From: an uncultured Verrucomicrobiales bacterium
GTDB lineage: Bacteria > Verrucomicrobiota > Verrucomicrobiia > Verrucomicrobiales > DEV007
DNA: 64,000 nucleotides
NCBI GenBank assembly: GCA_943789025.1
Contig: CALSSN010000016.1
Coordinates: 171,976-235,975 of the forward strand
Reading direction: 5' to 3'
Shown in pieces: positions 30,213-39,917 of this stretch (positions are counted from its first letter, which is position 1; each line of letters opens with the position of its first letter). A program made the translations under genes and the position numbers. The notes under the pieces are model-generated. The model saw only the letters and a list, made by a program, of their open reading frames with translations. It was not told the origin of the DNA and made no database searches.

Positions 30213-31778
30213 TCCCCGTTCCTCCGGCTATCCTCGCCCTGCGTCGTGGTTTGCGGCACCACGACGTCCCAGAGTTCGACTCCCTTGTCACCTGGATCTG
30301 CCAACTCCGCCACCGCCTCGATCCGTCGGTAAGCGAGACCCCAGAGTCGGGCAAAGCCTTCGAAGTCGGCCGTGTGCGGGTTCTCGATCATGGCTGCCAC
30401 CCGGTCGTCTTTTGTCAGATCGAGAGCGGGGAGCCTCGAGAAGATCTTGCCTCCACCATTGTTGATCACCACGATTCTCAGGCGCCCTCGAAAAGCAATC
30501 TGAGGAAGAATAAAACATGCCGCCAAGTCGTAGAGAGCGGTCAAGTCGCCGACCACCGCCCACGCTTCGTCCTCGTCGCAGGCTACCAGACCAAGAAATG
30601 AGGAGAGATTTCCATCAATTCCATTGGCTCCCCGATTGGCGAAACACCGGTGCTTCCCCAAGGGAAAAATCTGGTTCCATTCACGAACAGGAAGTGAATT
30701 GCCAATAAATACTGCCGCTCCCGCGGGAATCATTCCAGCCAGCGCCGTAATCATTTCGACTTCGCGATCGGGGAGTTCCTCTTGAGAGCGAACTGCGCCG
30801 TGCTCTGCGGAAACCCTTTTTCCAAGATTCCCAGCTGTCGCTGCAGGTGGCAGATCTCCGAGAATCCCCCCACCCCGAGCCAAACCAGTGAATGGCAGAT
30901 CGGTAAGGTGAGCCACCTTGATGGCCGGCCATTCCTCAAGATCTCTCCAGAGTCGACAGGTTGGGGTCCCACCGATACGGAGCACCTTTTCGATTCCATC
31001 CAGCTGCAGCTCTGTGTCCCGCCTCAAATTCTTCAGCAGCGTCTGATGCAAGCCGAGATTGGATATCGCTTCGGCGATCACCAGACAATCATAATCAGCA
31101 ACCAGGGCAGTGACGGCGGCGCCCTGATCCGGTGGCACCGGTCCGACAATAATGAGGCATCGCTCTCTTGGAGTTCCGGCAAAAAACTCCTCGACCCTTT
31201 CCGGCGCCTCGAAAAGCCGTAAGGGCGAGACCGAACGCCGCGGTTCATCCCTGATCACAGGGATTTTCTCCAACACCATAGCCTGAGGCTCCGAGAAACA
31301 GATATTCCATTGCACGGGCCCTCTCGGTAAGGTCTTGGGAATACGTTCAAGGCCCTCGATGTCTTCGACATCAAACCAGTTCGCATAGCGGCCGAAAAAG
31401 CGCCTGCTGTTCGATCGCTTGTGGTGCTCCCGTTCCGCGAAAAGCAGCTGGTCGATCCGCCGTCACTGCCACCAGAGAAATCCCCTGGTAATGCGCTTCA
31501 ATCACCGCCGGAAGCAACTCGGCGGCAGCCGTGCCCGAAGTCGTCACTACCGCCACTGGCCTGCCACTTGCTCGTGCTCGTCCGAGCGCAAAAAAGCCCG
31601 CGCACCGTTCTTCGAAGTGATTCCAGCACCGGAAGTGTTCGGCTCGAGATGCCGCCACCGTCACTTCCAGATTACGTGCACCTGCAGCGATCACCGCCTC
31701 AGCCACCCCCATGGCGAGAAGTTGCCTCACCACAGCCGATCCTAACCCGAACACACCATCATCCGCTTGACTATCCAT
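30209..31778 (-). CDS. menD: MenD, SEPHCHC synthase (frameshifted)
   Basis: MenD condenses isochorismate with 2-oxoglutarate using thiamin pyrophosphate in menaquinone synthesis. The N-terminal piece has AVIAAGARNLEVTVAA, VVTTSGTAAAELLPAVIEA and VAVTADRPAAFRGTGAPQAI. The C-terminal piece has ANRGANGIDGNLSSFLGLVA, VVGDLTALYDLAACF and VINNGGGKIFSRLP, the thiamin-binding segments. They lie in different frames because of one extra A in the run 31395-31399. Deleting it gives LFGRYANWFDVEDIEGLERI across the join. The corrected protein is about 522 residues, a little shorter than usual MenD. ATG 31778 (MDSQADDG) overlaps the menF stop. Confidence 0.9.
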
Positions 31779-32806
31779 CGTCCCTGGGCGCAAGGCCAAA
31801 GATCCTTCGCACCGCATCGCGCTTCAAGGCCAGCTCTGCCAGCTCGCGCTCGAACCGGCTCTCTGCGATCAAGCCACACCCTGCTGGAAGATCGATCCTG
31901 TCTCCCTCCCAGAACAGCCCGCGAATGGAAATCACCGCGTGGAATGCTCCTTCGTGAATCAGGCCAAACGGTGCACCAAACGAAGCTGGGCATCCAACCC
32001 GTCTCCGCATCTCAGCCAGACTGGTGATCAGTCCATCGCCTCGCGGTAGACAGCCTACAGCAGGCGTCGGGTGGAGGAGTCTTATCAGTTCATCTACCTC
32101 CAGTGCCTGATCCAGTTGCACCCTGATTGGTGAGCGAAAATGCGTCACCCCACCCACAGCGATTAACTCGCGTGGTTCCCGCTCGACTTCACCGAGCACT
32201 CCGAGCGCCTGTTCGAGAAATGACACCACCATTTCATGCTCGCGGATCTCCTTCGGATCGTCTTCGAAACGATCTTCCTCCCCGCGCACCGCAGTCCCTG
32301 CAACCGCCATGGTTTTAAGGCTCCGCCCCGACATTTTGAAAAAAAGTTCGGGGGTGACTCCGCAGAACCCGTGACCTTCATCCACGAATCCGTAACGCCA
32401 CTGCCCCTTTCTCCCTTGCTCAAGCCCGCCGAAGAAAGCGGTCGGTTCTCCGGTTAAAACAACTCCTTTCTGCGGGAGCACCGGCACCATTTTCAAAGCA
32501 CCCTGCCGCGAACCGAGAACAGTCGCCACCTCATCAAAGACCTGGTGAAATTCATCCGCATCAGGCTCACTCCAAGCGACCTCCACCCCACTGGCAGGAA
32601 ATGGCCACGGAGTATCCGGAGTCAGGGTCACTACCTCCGAGGGGGACCAACCAGGGCGCCTTGGAACCGAGGGAAAAATCATTGACGTAGAATGCCGTGA
32701 GCTCATCAGATTCCAAGTTCGGAAGCTGCGCATGCCGCGTAAACGGCCCACGACCGAGCACCACCACTCCTGGTCGGGTCTCTAACATGGCAAAACTCTC
32801 TGGCAT
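31771..32806 (-). CDS. menF: Isochorismate synthase MenF (frameshifted)
   Basis: This chorismate-binding enzyme makes isochorismate, the entry step of menaquinone synthesis. The main piece shows FCGVTPELFFKMSGRSLKTM, AVAGTAVRGE, HEMVVSFLEQAL, LHPTPAVGCLPR and FGAPFGLIHEGAFHAVISIR, the conserved catalytic C-terminal fold. The N-terminal 50 or so residues are in another frame (MPESFAMLETRPGVVVLGRG to FYVNDFSLGSKAPW). An extra G in 32641-32645 causes the break; deleting it gives APWLVPSEVVTLTPDTPW. The corrected protein has about 344 residues, short for MenF. The ATG at 32806 or a GTG at 32818 could be the start. First gene of menF-menD-menH. Confidence 0.88.
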
Positions 32807-32818
32807 TTCCGGTCGCAC

Positions 32819-33157
32819 GCGATTCTCAGGCGTTTCTTTTCTTTACGTTCGCCAAGGATCCCTCGCTACGCCAGACCTTTCCTGAGACGAGCATTTCTCT
32901 CGCAGGTGGTCTTGCTGCGATCCAACTGTCCCAGTGGTGTCCGTTATGTTCTGCCAGAAAACTACGGTTCAGGACTACTCCAGTAGCACCCGAGGAGCCC
33001 AAGGGTCGCCTTTTCCACGCACCCCGCCCTCAGCGCGCGCTGCCCCCCTCGCTGCATTCTCTCTTCGCCCTCTCGCCAGGCAGACCCTTCCTCGCTTCCT
33101 CGACCCCCACCACCATCCACCATGGCCGTCTCTCTGATCCTCCGCCGTCTCCTGACC
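32819..33157. other. Intergenic gap without recognised feature
   Basis: This stretch lies between the 3' end of accA and the start of menF, both on the minus strand. It should hold the menF promoter. I see no ORF with family features, RNA gene or repeat in it; the open frames here have skewed arginine/glycine composition typical of non-coding GC-rich DNA. Confidence 0.5.
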
Positions 33158-34134
33158 TTATTCTGTCCCAGTCTCCTTAAATTCTCCGAAATTGCGGAAT
33201 TTTTCGTATCGAGCATCCAACAACTCCTTCTCTTTCAAATTCCTCAGTTCCTCGAGGTGGTTGAAAAGCACCTTCTTCAAGGGTCGCAGCCATCGCTTCC
33301 GGGTCACGGTGGGCACCCCCGAACGGTTCTTTGATCACCTCATCGACAATCCCCATCTCCTTAAGGTATGGAGCCGTCATTTTCAGCGCCTCCGCCGCCT
33401 CCGCTGCCTGTTTGGCATCCTTCCAGAGAATTGCCGCGCACCCTTCTGGGCTGATTACCGAGTAATAGGCATTCTCAAGCATAAGGACCCGGTCGGCCAC
33501 CCCGATTCCCAGGGCTCCGCCAGAGCCACCTTCGCCGATAACCGTGGCGATGACTGGCACTTTGAGCATCGCCATCTCGCGCAGATTGTATGCGATCGCT
33601 TCGGCGATATTCCTTTCTTCCGACCCCACTCCGGGATACGCTCCCGGGGTGTCGATGAACGTGAAGATGGGCACCTCAAATTTCTCTGCCAGACGCATCA
33701 AACGAATCGCCTTCCGGTAACCCTCGGGATTCGCCATCCCGAAGTTTCGCTCTTTCCGCTCCTTGGTATCTCTTCCTTTCTGCTGGCCGAGCACCATGCA
33801 GCGCCGGCCTTCAAACATCGCAAAACCACCAGGCATCGCCTGATCCTCGTGCGCATGACGATCCCCCGCCAGCGGAATGAAGTCCTCGAAAATCTGGTCA
33901 ATATAATCGAGTGTGTAGGGCCGCTGCGGGTGTCTTGAGGTAAGAATTCGCTGCCACGTGTCGACGTTCCCGTAAATCTCCTTGCTCGTTTTTTCCAGTT
34001 CCCGCTCGAGCTTCTCAATGGTCTTTTTGCCCTTGCTGTTTGGCTTGGCCTCTTGCTTGGCTTGGAGATCCGCAATCTTTTTTTCGAGGGACGCCGATCG
34101 GTTTTTCAAAAGGAAGGTAGTCTCTCGTCTTCAT
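33158..34134 (-). CDS. accA: Acetyl-CoA carboxylase alpha subunit (two frameshifts)
   Basis: This is the carboxyltransferase alpha subunit of acetyl-CoA carboxylase, first step of fatty acid synthesis. The main frame has [38 protein letters not shown] and [17 protein letters not shown]. Both ends are shifted. At the N-terminus, ATG 34134 gives [13 protein letters not shown], and an extra base at 34094-34095 separates it from [11 protein letters not shown]. At the C-terminus, an extra base in GGG 33281-33283 must be removed to give [18 protein letters not shown] and [12 protein letters not shown] up to a TAA at 33158. The corrected length (about 325) is normal. No accD is adjacent. Confidence 0.92.
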
Positions 34135-34209
34135 CACAGTCTCATGGGTTGGTGTCGTTGGCACGCTGACCTGATTTGCTCGTCTCCGGGCCCGGCTTCG
34201 CAGACCGGT

Positions 34210-35095
34210 TCAATCGGCTACGTTTACCTCAGTGGCCATTGTCAGCAGGGAATAAATCTCAAACATATCTTCGGGCCGAAGAAAGACCCCGTAAAGCAGA
34301 TCCTTATCGAATTCTTCTGCGGGATCACCGGGCCGGATTGCAGGTGGTTGCCCGGCAACTCCAGAGGGCAGGAGATAAAACCCCGACTGAGCGAGCACTA
34401 TCCTCCGCTCAGCTTCGGCGTAACCAGGGTCGGTCACGGCAATCCGCGCACCTTCCAGATAGGCGGCCTTTCCCGTGACTTCGGTACGAAAAGGGCCTCG
34501 CACATCTGGAGGAAAGGCAACCATCTCCACCTGGTATTCCTTAAAAAAACGTCCCTTCCGCATCAAGGTCAGGGTTTTTTCCGCTGTCTTGATCACCACG
34601 GAAAGATCGAGAGGGAAAGACGGTAAGCCGGTCTCCGGGATGAATGACGTCATCGACAAGATGATTGACGCGCAGAATGTAATCGTAGGTTGTCCTTTCC
34701 TTCCCAGCGATGAGAGCCAGGGATTCCCCGCGCTGAACGATGTGCTCTTTCTTACCCGGGATCGGAGCCTTGGAGAGGAGCAGGTCCATGTTGATCTCAC
34801 CGATCACCCGCTTTGCCTCCGGGTAGCGGATCGAGTCCTGGTAAAGACGGACCAGGTCCAGAAGGATGTCCCGGGCTTCCAGGTGGCGTCCCTTGCGAAT
34901 CGATTCCATGGCGCGCTGGTAGGAAGCGAGGCCGGGATCTGGAGGTTCTTCGGGATGAACCTTCTCGAGATTTTCCATCTCCTCCAGAACAAGCTGCTCG
35001 GCCTTGATATGCCGTTTATAAATCCACAGCGAAGTCAGGGCAAAAAAACCGGCAAGAGCAAGACCGAGAATCGCAGCGATGATCTTGAGATGCAC
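34210..35095 (-). CDS. LysM protein with YkuD-like domain lacking catalytic residues (frameshifted)
   Basis: The protein starts with a membrane anchor (IIAAILGLALAGFFALTSLW), has a helical, TPR-like part (about 30-100) and then a LysM motif (EHIVQRGESLALIAGKERTT to VNHLVDDVIHPGDRLTVF), which binds peptidoglycan. An extra base in GGG 34613-34615 shifts the frame; deleting it joins DRLTVFP to LDLSVVIKTAEKTLTLMRKG. The remaining 130 residues resemble the beta framework of L,D-transpeptidases (start LSVVIKTAEKTLTLMRKG, end EDMFEIYSLLTMATEVNV). They lack the HG and SxGC catalytic residues, so this is probably a non-enzymatic wall-binding protein. Total about 294 residues. It follows the conserved unknown gene by 49 bases. 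Confidence 0.75.
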
Positions 35096-35144
35096 AGGAG
35101 GAATGATTCAGCAGGGGCGTTTCAGTGACCCGATCGCGAGTTAC

Positions 35145-35669
35145 TCAGAGAAGACCACGTCGTTTGAAATCGAAGATGTTGATCCCATGCGACTTCTGGA
35201 TCATCTCCACCGTGAATTTAAGCACACTGATCTCCCAGGCGTCATCGATCCCTTCGATCACTGCGCTGAGCGGATTGCTTTTGGCCACCGCATCGGTGAC
35301 CACACGATCACGCACATTGGCCATGCTTTCATGGACGATATGTTCACTCACATCGAGCGCCCGAAAATTGAACCCATATTTCAAAAATGGAACATCCCGG
35401 AAATGTTCATCCAGCCAGCGTCCAAAATCCTCGCCACGCTCGCCGAACCCTTCGAAGTTAAAATCCCCCATCGCCTCGGAGGTAAGAATAAGCGGTTTCT
35501 CAGCTTCCACACGGCCTTCCCGAATCTTGACCTGATCCACACTGTCCATCAATTCGGTGAGGAGAAGAAACTCAAAGCGGGTTGAGGAAAACGTGTCGAT
35601 ACGACGATCCGGCTCGTGAATGACCTCGGTCATTTCAAGCGCATAACGAATTGCGTCCTCTCCATACAT
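35145..35669 (-). CDS. Conserved protein of unknown function
   Basis: This 174-residue soluble protein has no signal peptide, membrane segment or motif I can tie to a reaction. It is compact and acidic, starts MYGEDAIRYALEMTEVIHEP and ends INIFDFKRRGLL; codon use matches its neighbours. I think similar proteins are conserved in Verrucomicrobia and relatives. Its close spacing to the LysM gene and accA suggests a shared transcript, but no role follows from that. Real gene: likely; function: unknown. Confidence 0.7.
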   Translation of the reverse strand: MYGEDAIRYALEMTEVIHEPDRRIDTFSSTRFEFLLLTELMDSVDQVKIREGRVEAEKPLILTSEAMGDFNFEGFGERGEDFGRWLDEHFRDVPFLKYGFNFRALDVSEHIVHESMANVRDRVVTDAVAKSNPLSAVIEGIDDAWEISVLKFTVEMIQKSHGINIFDFKRRGLL

Positions 35670-35716
35670 CTCGGGTGGATCCTATTGCCAATCACCCCGG
35701 GTCGCCAACGGATTTA

Positions 35717-35945
35717 TTAAGGAAAGTCTGATCCATTGCGCCACCCGCCACATGGAAAGGAATGGGATTCAAGTCAGCATCGCTGCGCTCTGGGCTCGCT
35801 GAAGAAGCCCTCCGGGTTGCTGCCCGCATCCGGCGTGGCTTTGTTGCTCGTTGGTCGTGGATGTTCATCCACTTCCGCCTCGCGCCGTGCCACACAGAAT
35901 GCGGACAACAATGACGGGCACCGCCATGAATCAGACCCTCCTTAC
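35717..35945 (-). repeat. Palindromic 230-bp repeat, copy D
   Basis: Fourth copy of the 230-bp element, inverted relative to A and C. The ends are TTAAGGAAAGTCTGATCC and GAATCAGACCCTCCTTA. The interior hairpin GTGGATG-TT-CATCCAC is intact. It fills most of the 377-base gap between the conserved unknown gene and the SNF2 helicase gene; nothing else is seen in that gap. Confidence 0.88.
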
Positions 35946-36046
35946 TCAACTTCCTGAGCGCAAAAACAGGCCGTGACAGCGCCACCCATATGCAAGGTGC
36001 ATCTTCCCGTATCTCCTCGCAGCCAGGGCTGCCCGATCTCTTTTTT

Positions 36047-39000
36047 TCAGAGTTCCCCGTTCAGCATCACTTCCAACTCGTCGTCTCCCAACCCACTCAT
36101 CAGCGGAGCCTCGTCATCAAGCGCTGCATCGAGAATATCACGTTTCTTTTTCTGCAGACGCAAAATATTTTCCTCAACCGTGCCGGTCGTGATCAACTTG
36201 TAGACATTTACGCTGCGACTCTGGCCGATCCTGTGGGCACGGTCCGTAGCCTGCGCCTCGACAGCAGGGTTCCACCACGGGTCAAAATGGATCACAGTGT
36301 CCGCCGCGGTCAGGTTCAAGCCGTATCCTCCGGCTTTCAAACTGATGAGAAAGACCGGGATTTCCGGGGTCGACTGAAAAAGAGCAACCTGTTCGGCACG
36401 GTCCTGACTGCTCCCGTCGAGGTAGCAGGAAGGCATACCTCCAGCCTTCAATTCATCGCGAAGAATCCGCAACATCGCAGCAAACTGACTGAAGACGAGA
36501 CAGCGGTGACCTCCCTCGAAAGCTTCCAGAAGCAGGTCTTTGAGGGCTTCGAGCTTTGCTGACTCCAGCTCCTTGCTCACGCCGTCCTCAAGACCGAGCA
36601 GCCGCAGATCGCAGCACACCTGCCGGAGCCGCAGAAGGGTGGTGAGAAGACACATCCGTGCGGCTCCCTGGCCGCCTTTTTTCCGCTCATCCTCGGCCCG
36701 GTTGAGCCCTTCCTGAAGAATCCTCTGGTAGACTTCTGCCTGCCGGGGGTGAAGCGTCACCGGCAACACACGTTCGATCTTCTGCGGGAGATCCGTGGCG
36801 ACTTCGCTCTTCAGACGTCTGAGAATGAAAGGCGCGATTTTTCGCCTCAGGCGTGCTGCGACCTGGCCCCGATCACTTCCCAGTGCGCTGGTCAGGGGTT
36901 TTTCGAAGCGTTCTATAAAATCTTTACGGGCTCCCAGATACCCCGGCCTCACAAACCCCATCAACGACCACAAGTCCGAGGGGCGGTTTTCCACCGGCGT
37001 CCCGGTCAGCGCGAGTCGGCACCGACTTTCCAAGCAATGCACTGCCTTCGAGACCTGAGCATCCGGGTTCCGGATCAGGCTGGCTTCATCCAGAACCACA
37101 GCGCCCCACCGTCTGGCTCCGATCTCCAGCGAATCCCGCGCCACGATTCCATAACTGGTGATGGTGAGATCGTGCCTGACAAGCTGTCCTGCGTCCCTTT
37201 CCGGACCGTGGTAGATGTGAGCGTGAAGCCCCGGTGTGAAACGCTCGGCCTCAAGTCGCCAGTTCTCGAGGAGCGAAGTCGGACACACGATCAGAACCGG
37301 GTCGACCACGCCCCCAGTGATTTTCAGATATTCGAGAGCAGCGAGGGCCTGAATTGTTTTCCCAAGTCCCATCTCATCCGCCAGGACCGCTCCCCCTCCG
37401 GATCCGCCGGATCCTGAAAGACGTCCGATCAACCACACGAGGCCCTCGACCTGGTAGGAACGAAGCAGAGGAAAAAGCTGCGGCAATTTCGCCTCAAGCT
37501 CCGCAGTTGCGGGTTCCTCAAAGGCCGCAGGAAATTCCCCAACCACCTCGCTACCCAGCTCGGCGAGACTCCCAGCGAGAAAACCCAAAGCATCTGCAGA
37601 GACCCGCGCCGACCCGCCCTCCTCTCCCTGTTCGATCCCCGCATCAACCAGCGTCGCCTGCAACGCATCAGCTGCATCGAGATCGATCAAGCCGAAGCCT
37701 CCCCCCGGCAGCGACAGCTTCGGCTGACCGGACCTCAGAAGCCGGGCGATCTCGGCCTGCGGGATCCGGGTTCCAGCGCCGGTGACGAAATCGACAGAAA
37801 AGCTGAACCACCCACCTTCCAGGCTCCCGAGCGGCGCAGCCCGCATGCTAATCGGCTCGTAACGCCCGACAATCGTCGAAATCCGCGCGCCCAGACGCAC
37901 TTTCCACGCCCGTTGAAGACGCGGTACACCACTCGACAAAAAACGTAAAATCTTCTGCTCTCCTTTGATTGTTAACTTTCCTTGTTTTTTAAAAAATCCG
38001 AAGTTTTGCAGTAAACTCTCCTCTGCCTGCTGCTCAGCAGGGAGGTTCCGCACCAGAAAGCGATGGGACCCCGCAGGGTCTTCCGCGGGGAAATATCCGT
38101 CTCTACCAGGCTCCCCGACCTGCAACGCGAGCTTGCCATACCGGGCAAAAAGCTCGGCTTCGAGAAAATTGAGTGACCCTTCGATGTGGAGCTCGAATTG
38201 AGCGTCGCCAGGGACCAGCTGCAGAGCGTCGAGGGCTGAACCCTCAGGGAAATGGAGGCATTCACTGAGGGCAGCCAGGTGCTCCAGAACCCACGACAGG
38301 TCCCGCTCCACCGGCCACCCATCTAACAGGTCGCGCAGAAAGTCCGGATCACTCGCCGGAAAGACAGGCGCAGGAAACACCCGCAGGATATCTCCCCAGC
38401 TGAGCAGAAAGCGTGCAGGTGTCGCCTGCTCACCCAGCGTAAGCGCCTCCGTCTGTGCGCAGAGATCGAGCTCGATGGTAAAAGCGTCGCCCTCGCGGCT
38501 GACAGTGGCCGGCAGCCGCGCCGGATGATTGCCGACCCCCAGCAGCCTGCTTGTCTCCGTGTCAGCGGCTGAAGAAACCAGCTCCTTATGCCCTGCTGCC
38601 GCCTGCAAAAAGCCTGGCACAAGTGCCGGCGGCAAAGTCAGGTGCGCCGGCAGAGCCGTTCCCAGGCCGTGCTTCTGGAGCCAGACAAAGAGACGCCTAT
38701 CTGCGGCGTCCGGCGGACGATCCTCTGCCGATGCCACCACAGTGCCGGCGATCTTGCCTTTCCTCAAAGCAGCCACCCAGCTCGGCGAAAACTCAATCCG
38801 CAGAGCTGGGGCCTCCGCACCGCGGTCGCCGCCCTCACCTCTTCTTCTACCGCTTCGCGGGGCGCCACCCGCTCGTGAAGAACCACTCGCGTATGATCCT
38901 TGCTTCGGACCGAGAGCGACAAAGAGCCCGGCGGCGATCGCATGGTGACAGATGATGCCCATCCGTCGTGCGTCGTAGCACTTGCAATAATTTTCGATAT

Positions 39001-39190
39001 CCGTCCTTCCCCGGATATGGAGACCGGTCACCAGTTCCTTACCCTTCGATCGCACTGTCCCCTTGAGCAGACCCGCGCTGTAACCTGCCTCGAGGACCGC
39101 CCCGGCATTGTATGCGCTGCGCGCCTCCTTCATGACTTTCCAGCCACCTATCTCAAGGAGCCACTTCTCGGTGATTACGATCTCAAACAC
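36047..39190 (-). CDS. SWIM zinc finger and SNF2-family helicase
   Basis: This protein of about 1047 residues is a bacterial SNF2/HepA-type ATPase. A SWIM zinc-binding motif (CKCYDARRMGIICHHAIAAG) lies within about 60 residues of the start. The N-terminal half, about 500 residues, is not recognised in detail. The ATPase half has motif I GGAVLADEMGLGKTIQALAAL, motif II VVLDEASLIRNPDAQ (DEAS rather than DEAH), LALTGTPVENRPSDLWSL and helicase C SLKAGGYGLNLTAADTVIHF, ATDRAHRIGQSRSV. The GTG at 39190 (VFEIVITEKW) is preferred, because the open frame upstream would overlap the divergent RluE-like gene. Such proteins remodel DNA-protein or RNA polymerase complexes; the target is unknown. Confidence 0.85.
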   Translation of the reverse strand: MFEIVITEKWLLEIGGWKVMKEARSAYNAGAVLEAGYSAGLLKGTVRSKGKELVTGLHIRGRTDIENYCKCYDARRMGIICHHAIAAGLFVALGPKQGSYASGSSRAGGAPRSGRRRGEGGDRGAEAPALRIEFSPSWVAALRKGKIAGTVVASAEDRPPDAADRRLFVWLQKHGLGTALPAHLTLPPALVPGFLQAAAGHKELVSSAADTETSRLLGVGNHPARLPATVSREGDAFTIELDLCAQTEALTLGEQATPARFLLSWGDILRVFPAPVFPASDPDFLRDLLDGWPVERDLSWVLEHLAALSECLHFPEGSALDALQLVPGDAQFELHIEGSLNFLEAELFARYGKLALQVGEPGRDGYFPAEDPAGSHRFLVRNLPAEQQAEESLLQNFGFFKKQGKLTIKGEQKILRFLSSGVPRLQRAWKVRLGARISTIVGRYEPISMRAAPLGSLEGGWFSFSVDFVTGAGTRIPQAEIARLLRSGQPKLSLPGGGFGLIDLDAADALQATLVDAGIEQGEEGGSARVSADALGFLAGSLAELGSEVVGEFPAAFEEPATAELEAKLPQLFPLLRSYQVEGLVWLIGRLSGSGGSGGGAVLADEMGLGKTIQALAALEYLKITGGVVDPVLIVCPTSLLENWRLEAERFTPGLHAHIYHGPERDAGQLVRHDLTITSYGIVARDSLEIGARRWGAVVLDEASLIRNPDAQVSKAVHCLESRCRLALTGTPVENRPSDLWSLMGFVRPGYLGARKDFIERFEKPLTSALGSDRGQVAARLRRKIAPFILRRLKSEVATDLPQKIERVLPVTLHPRQAEVYQRILQEGLNRAEDERKKGGQGAARMCLLTTLLRLRQVCCDLRLLGLEDGVSKELESAKLEALKDLLLEAFEGGHRCLVFSQFAAMLRILRDELKAGGMPSCYLDGSSQDRAEQVALFQSTPEIPVFLISLKAGGYGLNLTAADTVIHFDPWWNPAVEAQATDRAHRIGQSRSVNVYKLITTGTVEENILRLQKKKRDILDAALDDEAPLMSGLGDDELEVMLNGEL

Positions 39191-39277
39191 GCGAGGAACT
39201 AATCCGCTTTTGCCCTCGCCGCAAAGGCGCAGACGGCAACTGGCCAGACATTCGTTGTGAGATTGCAGAGCCACTCG

Positions 39278-39877
39278 ATGCCAGATACGGTAAAAAAAGT
39301 GCTGCTCGCCCTCCACAAGCCCTACGGCATTCTCAGTCAGTTCAACCAGAATCCGGACGAACCGGACCAGCGGACACTCAGGGAACTCGACCTGCCCGAC
39401 CAGGTCTTCCCAGTAGGTCGTCTCGACATGGACTCGGAGGGGCTTCTTCTCCTCACAGACGAAAACGCAGTCGTCGACCGCCTCCTCCACCCCCGCCACC
39501 GACACCGCCGCCGCTACCACGTCCAGGTCGAGGGCATCCCGGAAGCTGCAGCGCTCGAGCGACTCCGACAGGGCGGGCTCGAGATCAAAGGCTACCGGAC
39601 CCTCCCGTGCCGGGCCCGCCTGCTCAAGACAGCACCTGCAGTTCCCCCGAGAGATCCGCCGGTCCGCGTGCGCAGGGAGCTTCCCACATCGTGGCTCATG
39701 CTCGAGTTAAGAGAAGGGAAAAATCGGCAGGTCCGGCGTATGACTGCCAAGGTCGGCCACCCGACACTCCGGCTGATCCGGGTCGGGATCGGCACTCTGC
39801 CACTCGGGGATCTCGCGCCTGGAAGCTGGTACTGTCTCGACGGTGCAACGCGCCGAGCTGTCCTCGCAGCCGGGTAA
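39278..39877 (+). CDS. 23S rRNA pseudouridine synthase, RluE-like
   Basis: The protein of about 199 residues belongs to the RsuA/RluB/RluE family. It has LALHKPYGILSQF at the start, the catalytic-Asp motif FPVGRLDMDSEGLLLLTD, LHP and KNRQVRRMTAKVGHPTLRLIR, typical of the stand-alone catalytic domain. There is no S4 domain, which points to RluE (23S rRNA U2457 class). The start MPDTVKK at 39278 is better placed than the in-frame ATG at 39257. It is divergent from the SNF2 gene across a short spacer. Confidence 0.87.
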   Translation: MPDTVKKVLLALHKPYGILSQFNQNPDEPDQRTLRELDLPDQVFPVGRLDMDSEGLLLLTDENAVVDRLLHPRHRHRRRYHVQVEGIPEAAALERLRQGGLEIKGYRTLPCRARLLKTAPAVPPRDPPVRVRRELPTSWLMLELREGKNRQVRRMTAKVGHPTLRLIRVGIGTLPLGDLAPGSWYCLDGATRRAVLAAG

Positions 39878-39917
39878 GCGAAGTGACCGCGTGCCATCGC
39901 CAACTGCTCACGCCCGT

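Noticed and set aside
31371..31400. UGA stop in menD as a possible selenocysteine codon, suggested by the nearby tRNA-Sec gene
   Set aside because: A single-base deletion in the A5 run restores MenD without any UGA. The other broken genes behave the same way, and their stops are not all UGA (eno ends in TAG).
20034..35985. Recurring short peptides in open frames over the 230-bp repeat (GARHCC, MNIHD type)
   Set aside because: They arise from the repeat DNA itself in several frames and orientations; stop codons and changes between copies argue against a real protein family.
39191..39520. N-terminal extension of the SNF2 helicase frame
   Set aside because: It overlaps the clearly coding RluE-like gene on the other strand; the SWIM motif lies just after the GTG at 39190, so that start is preferred.
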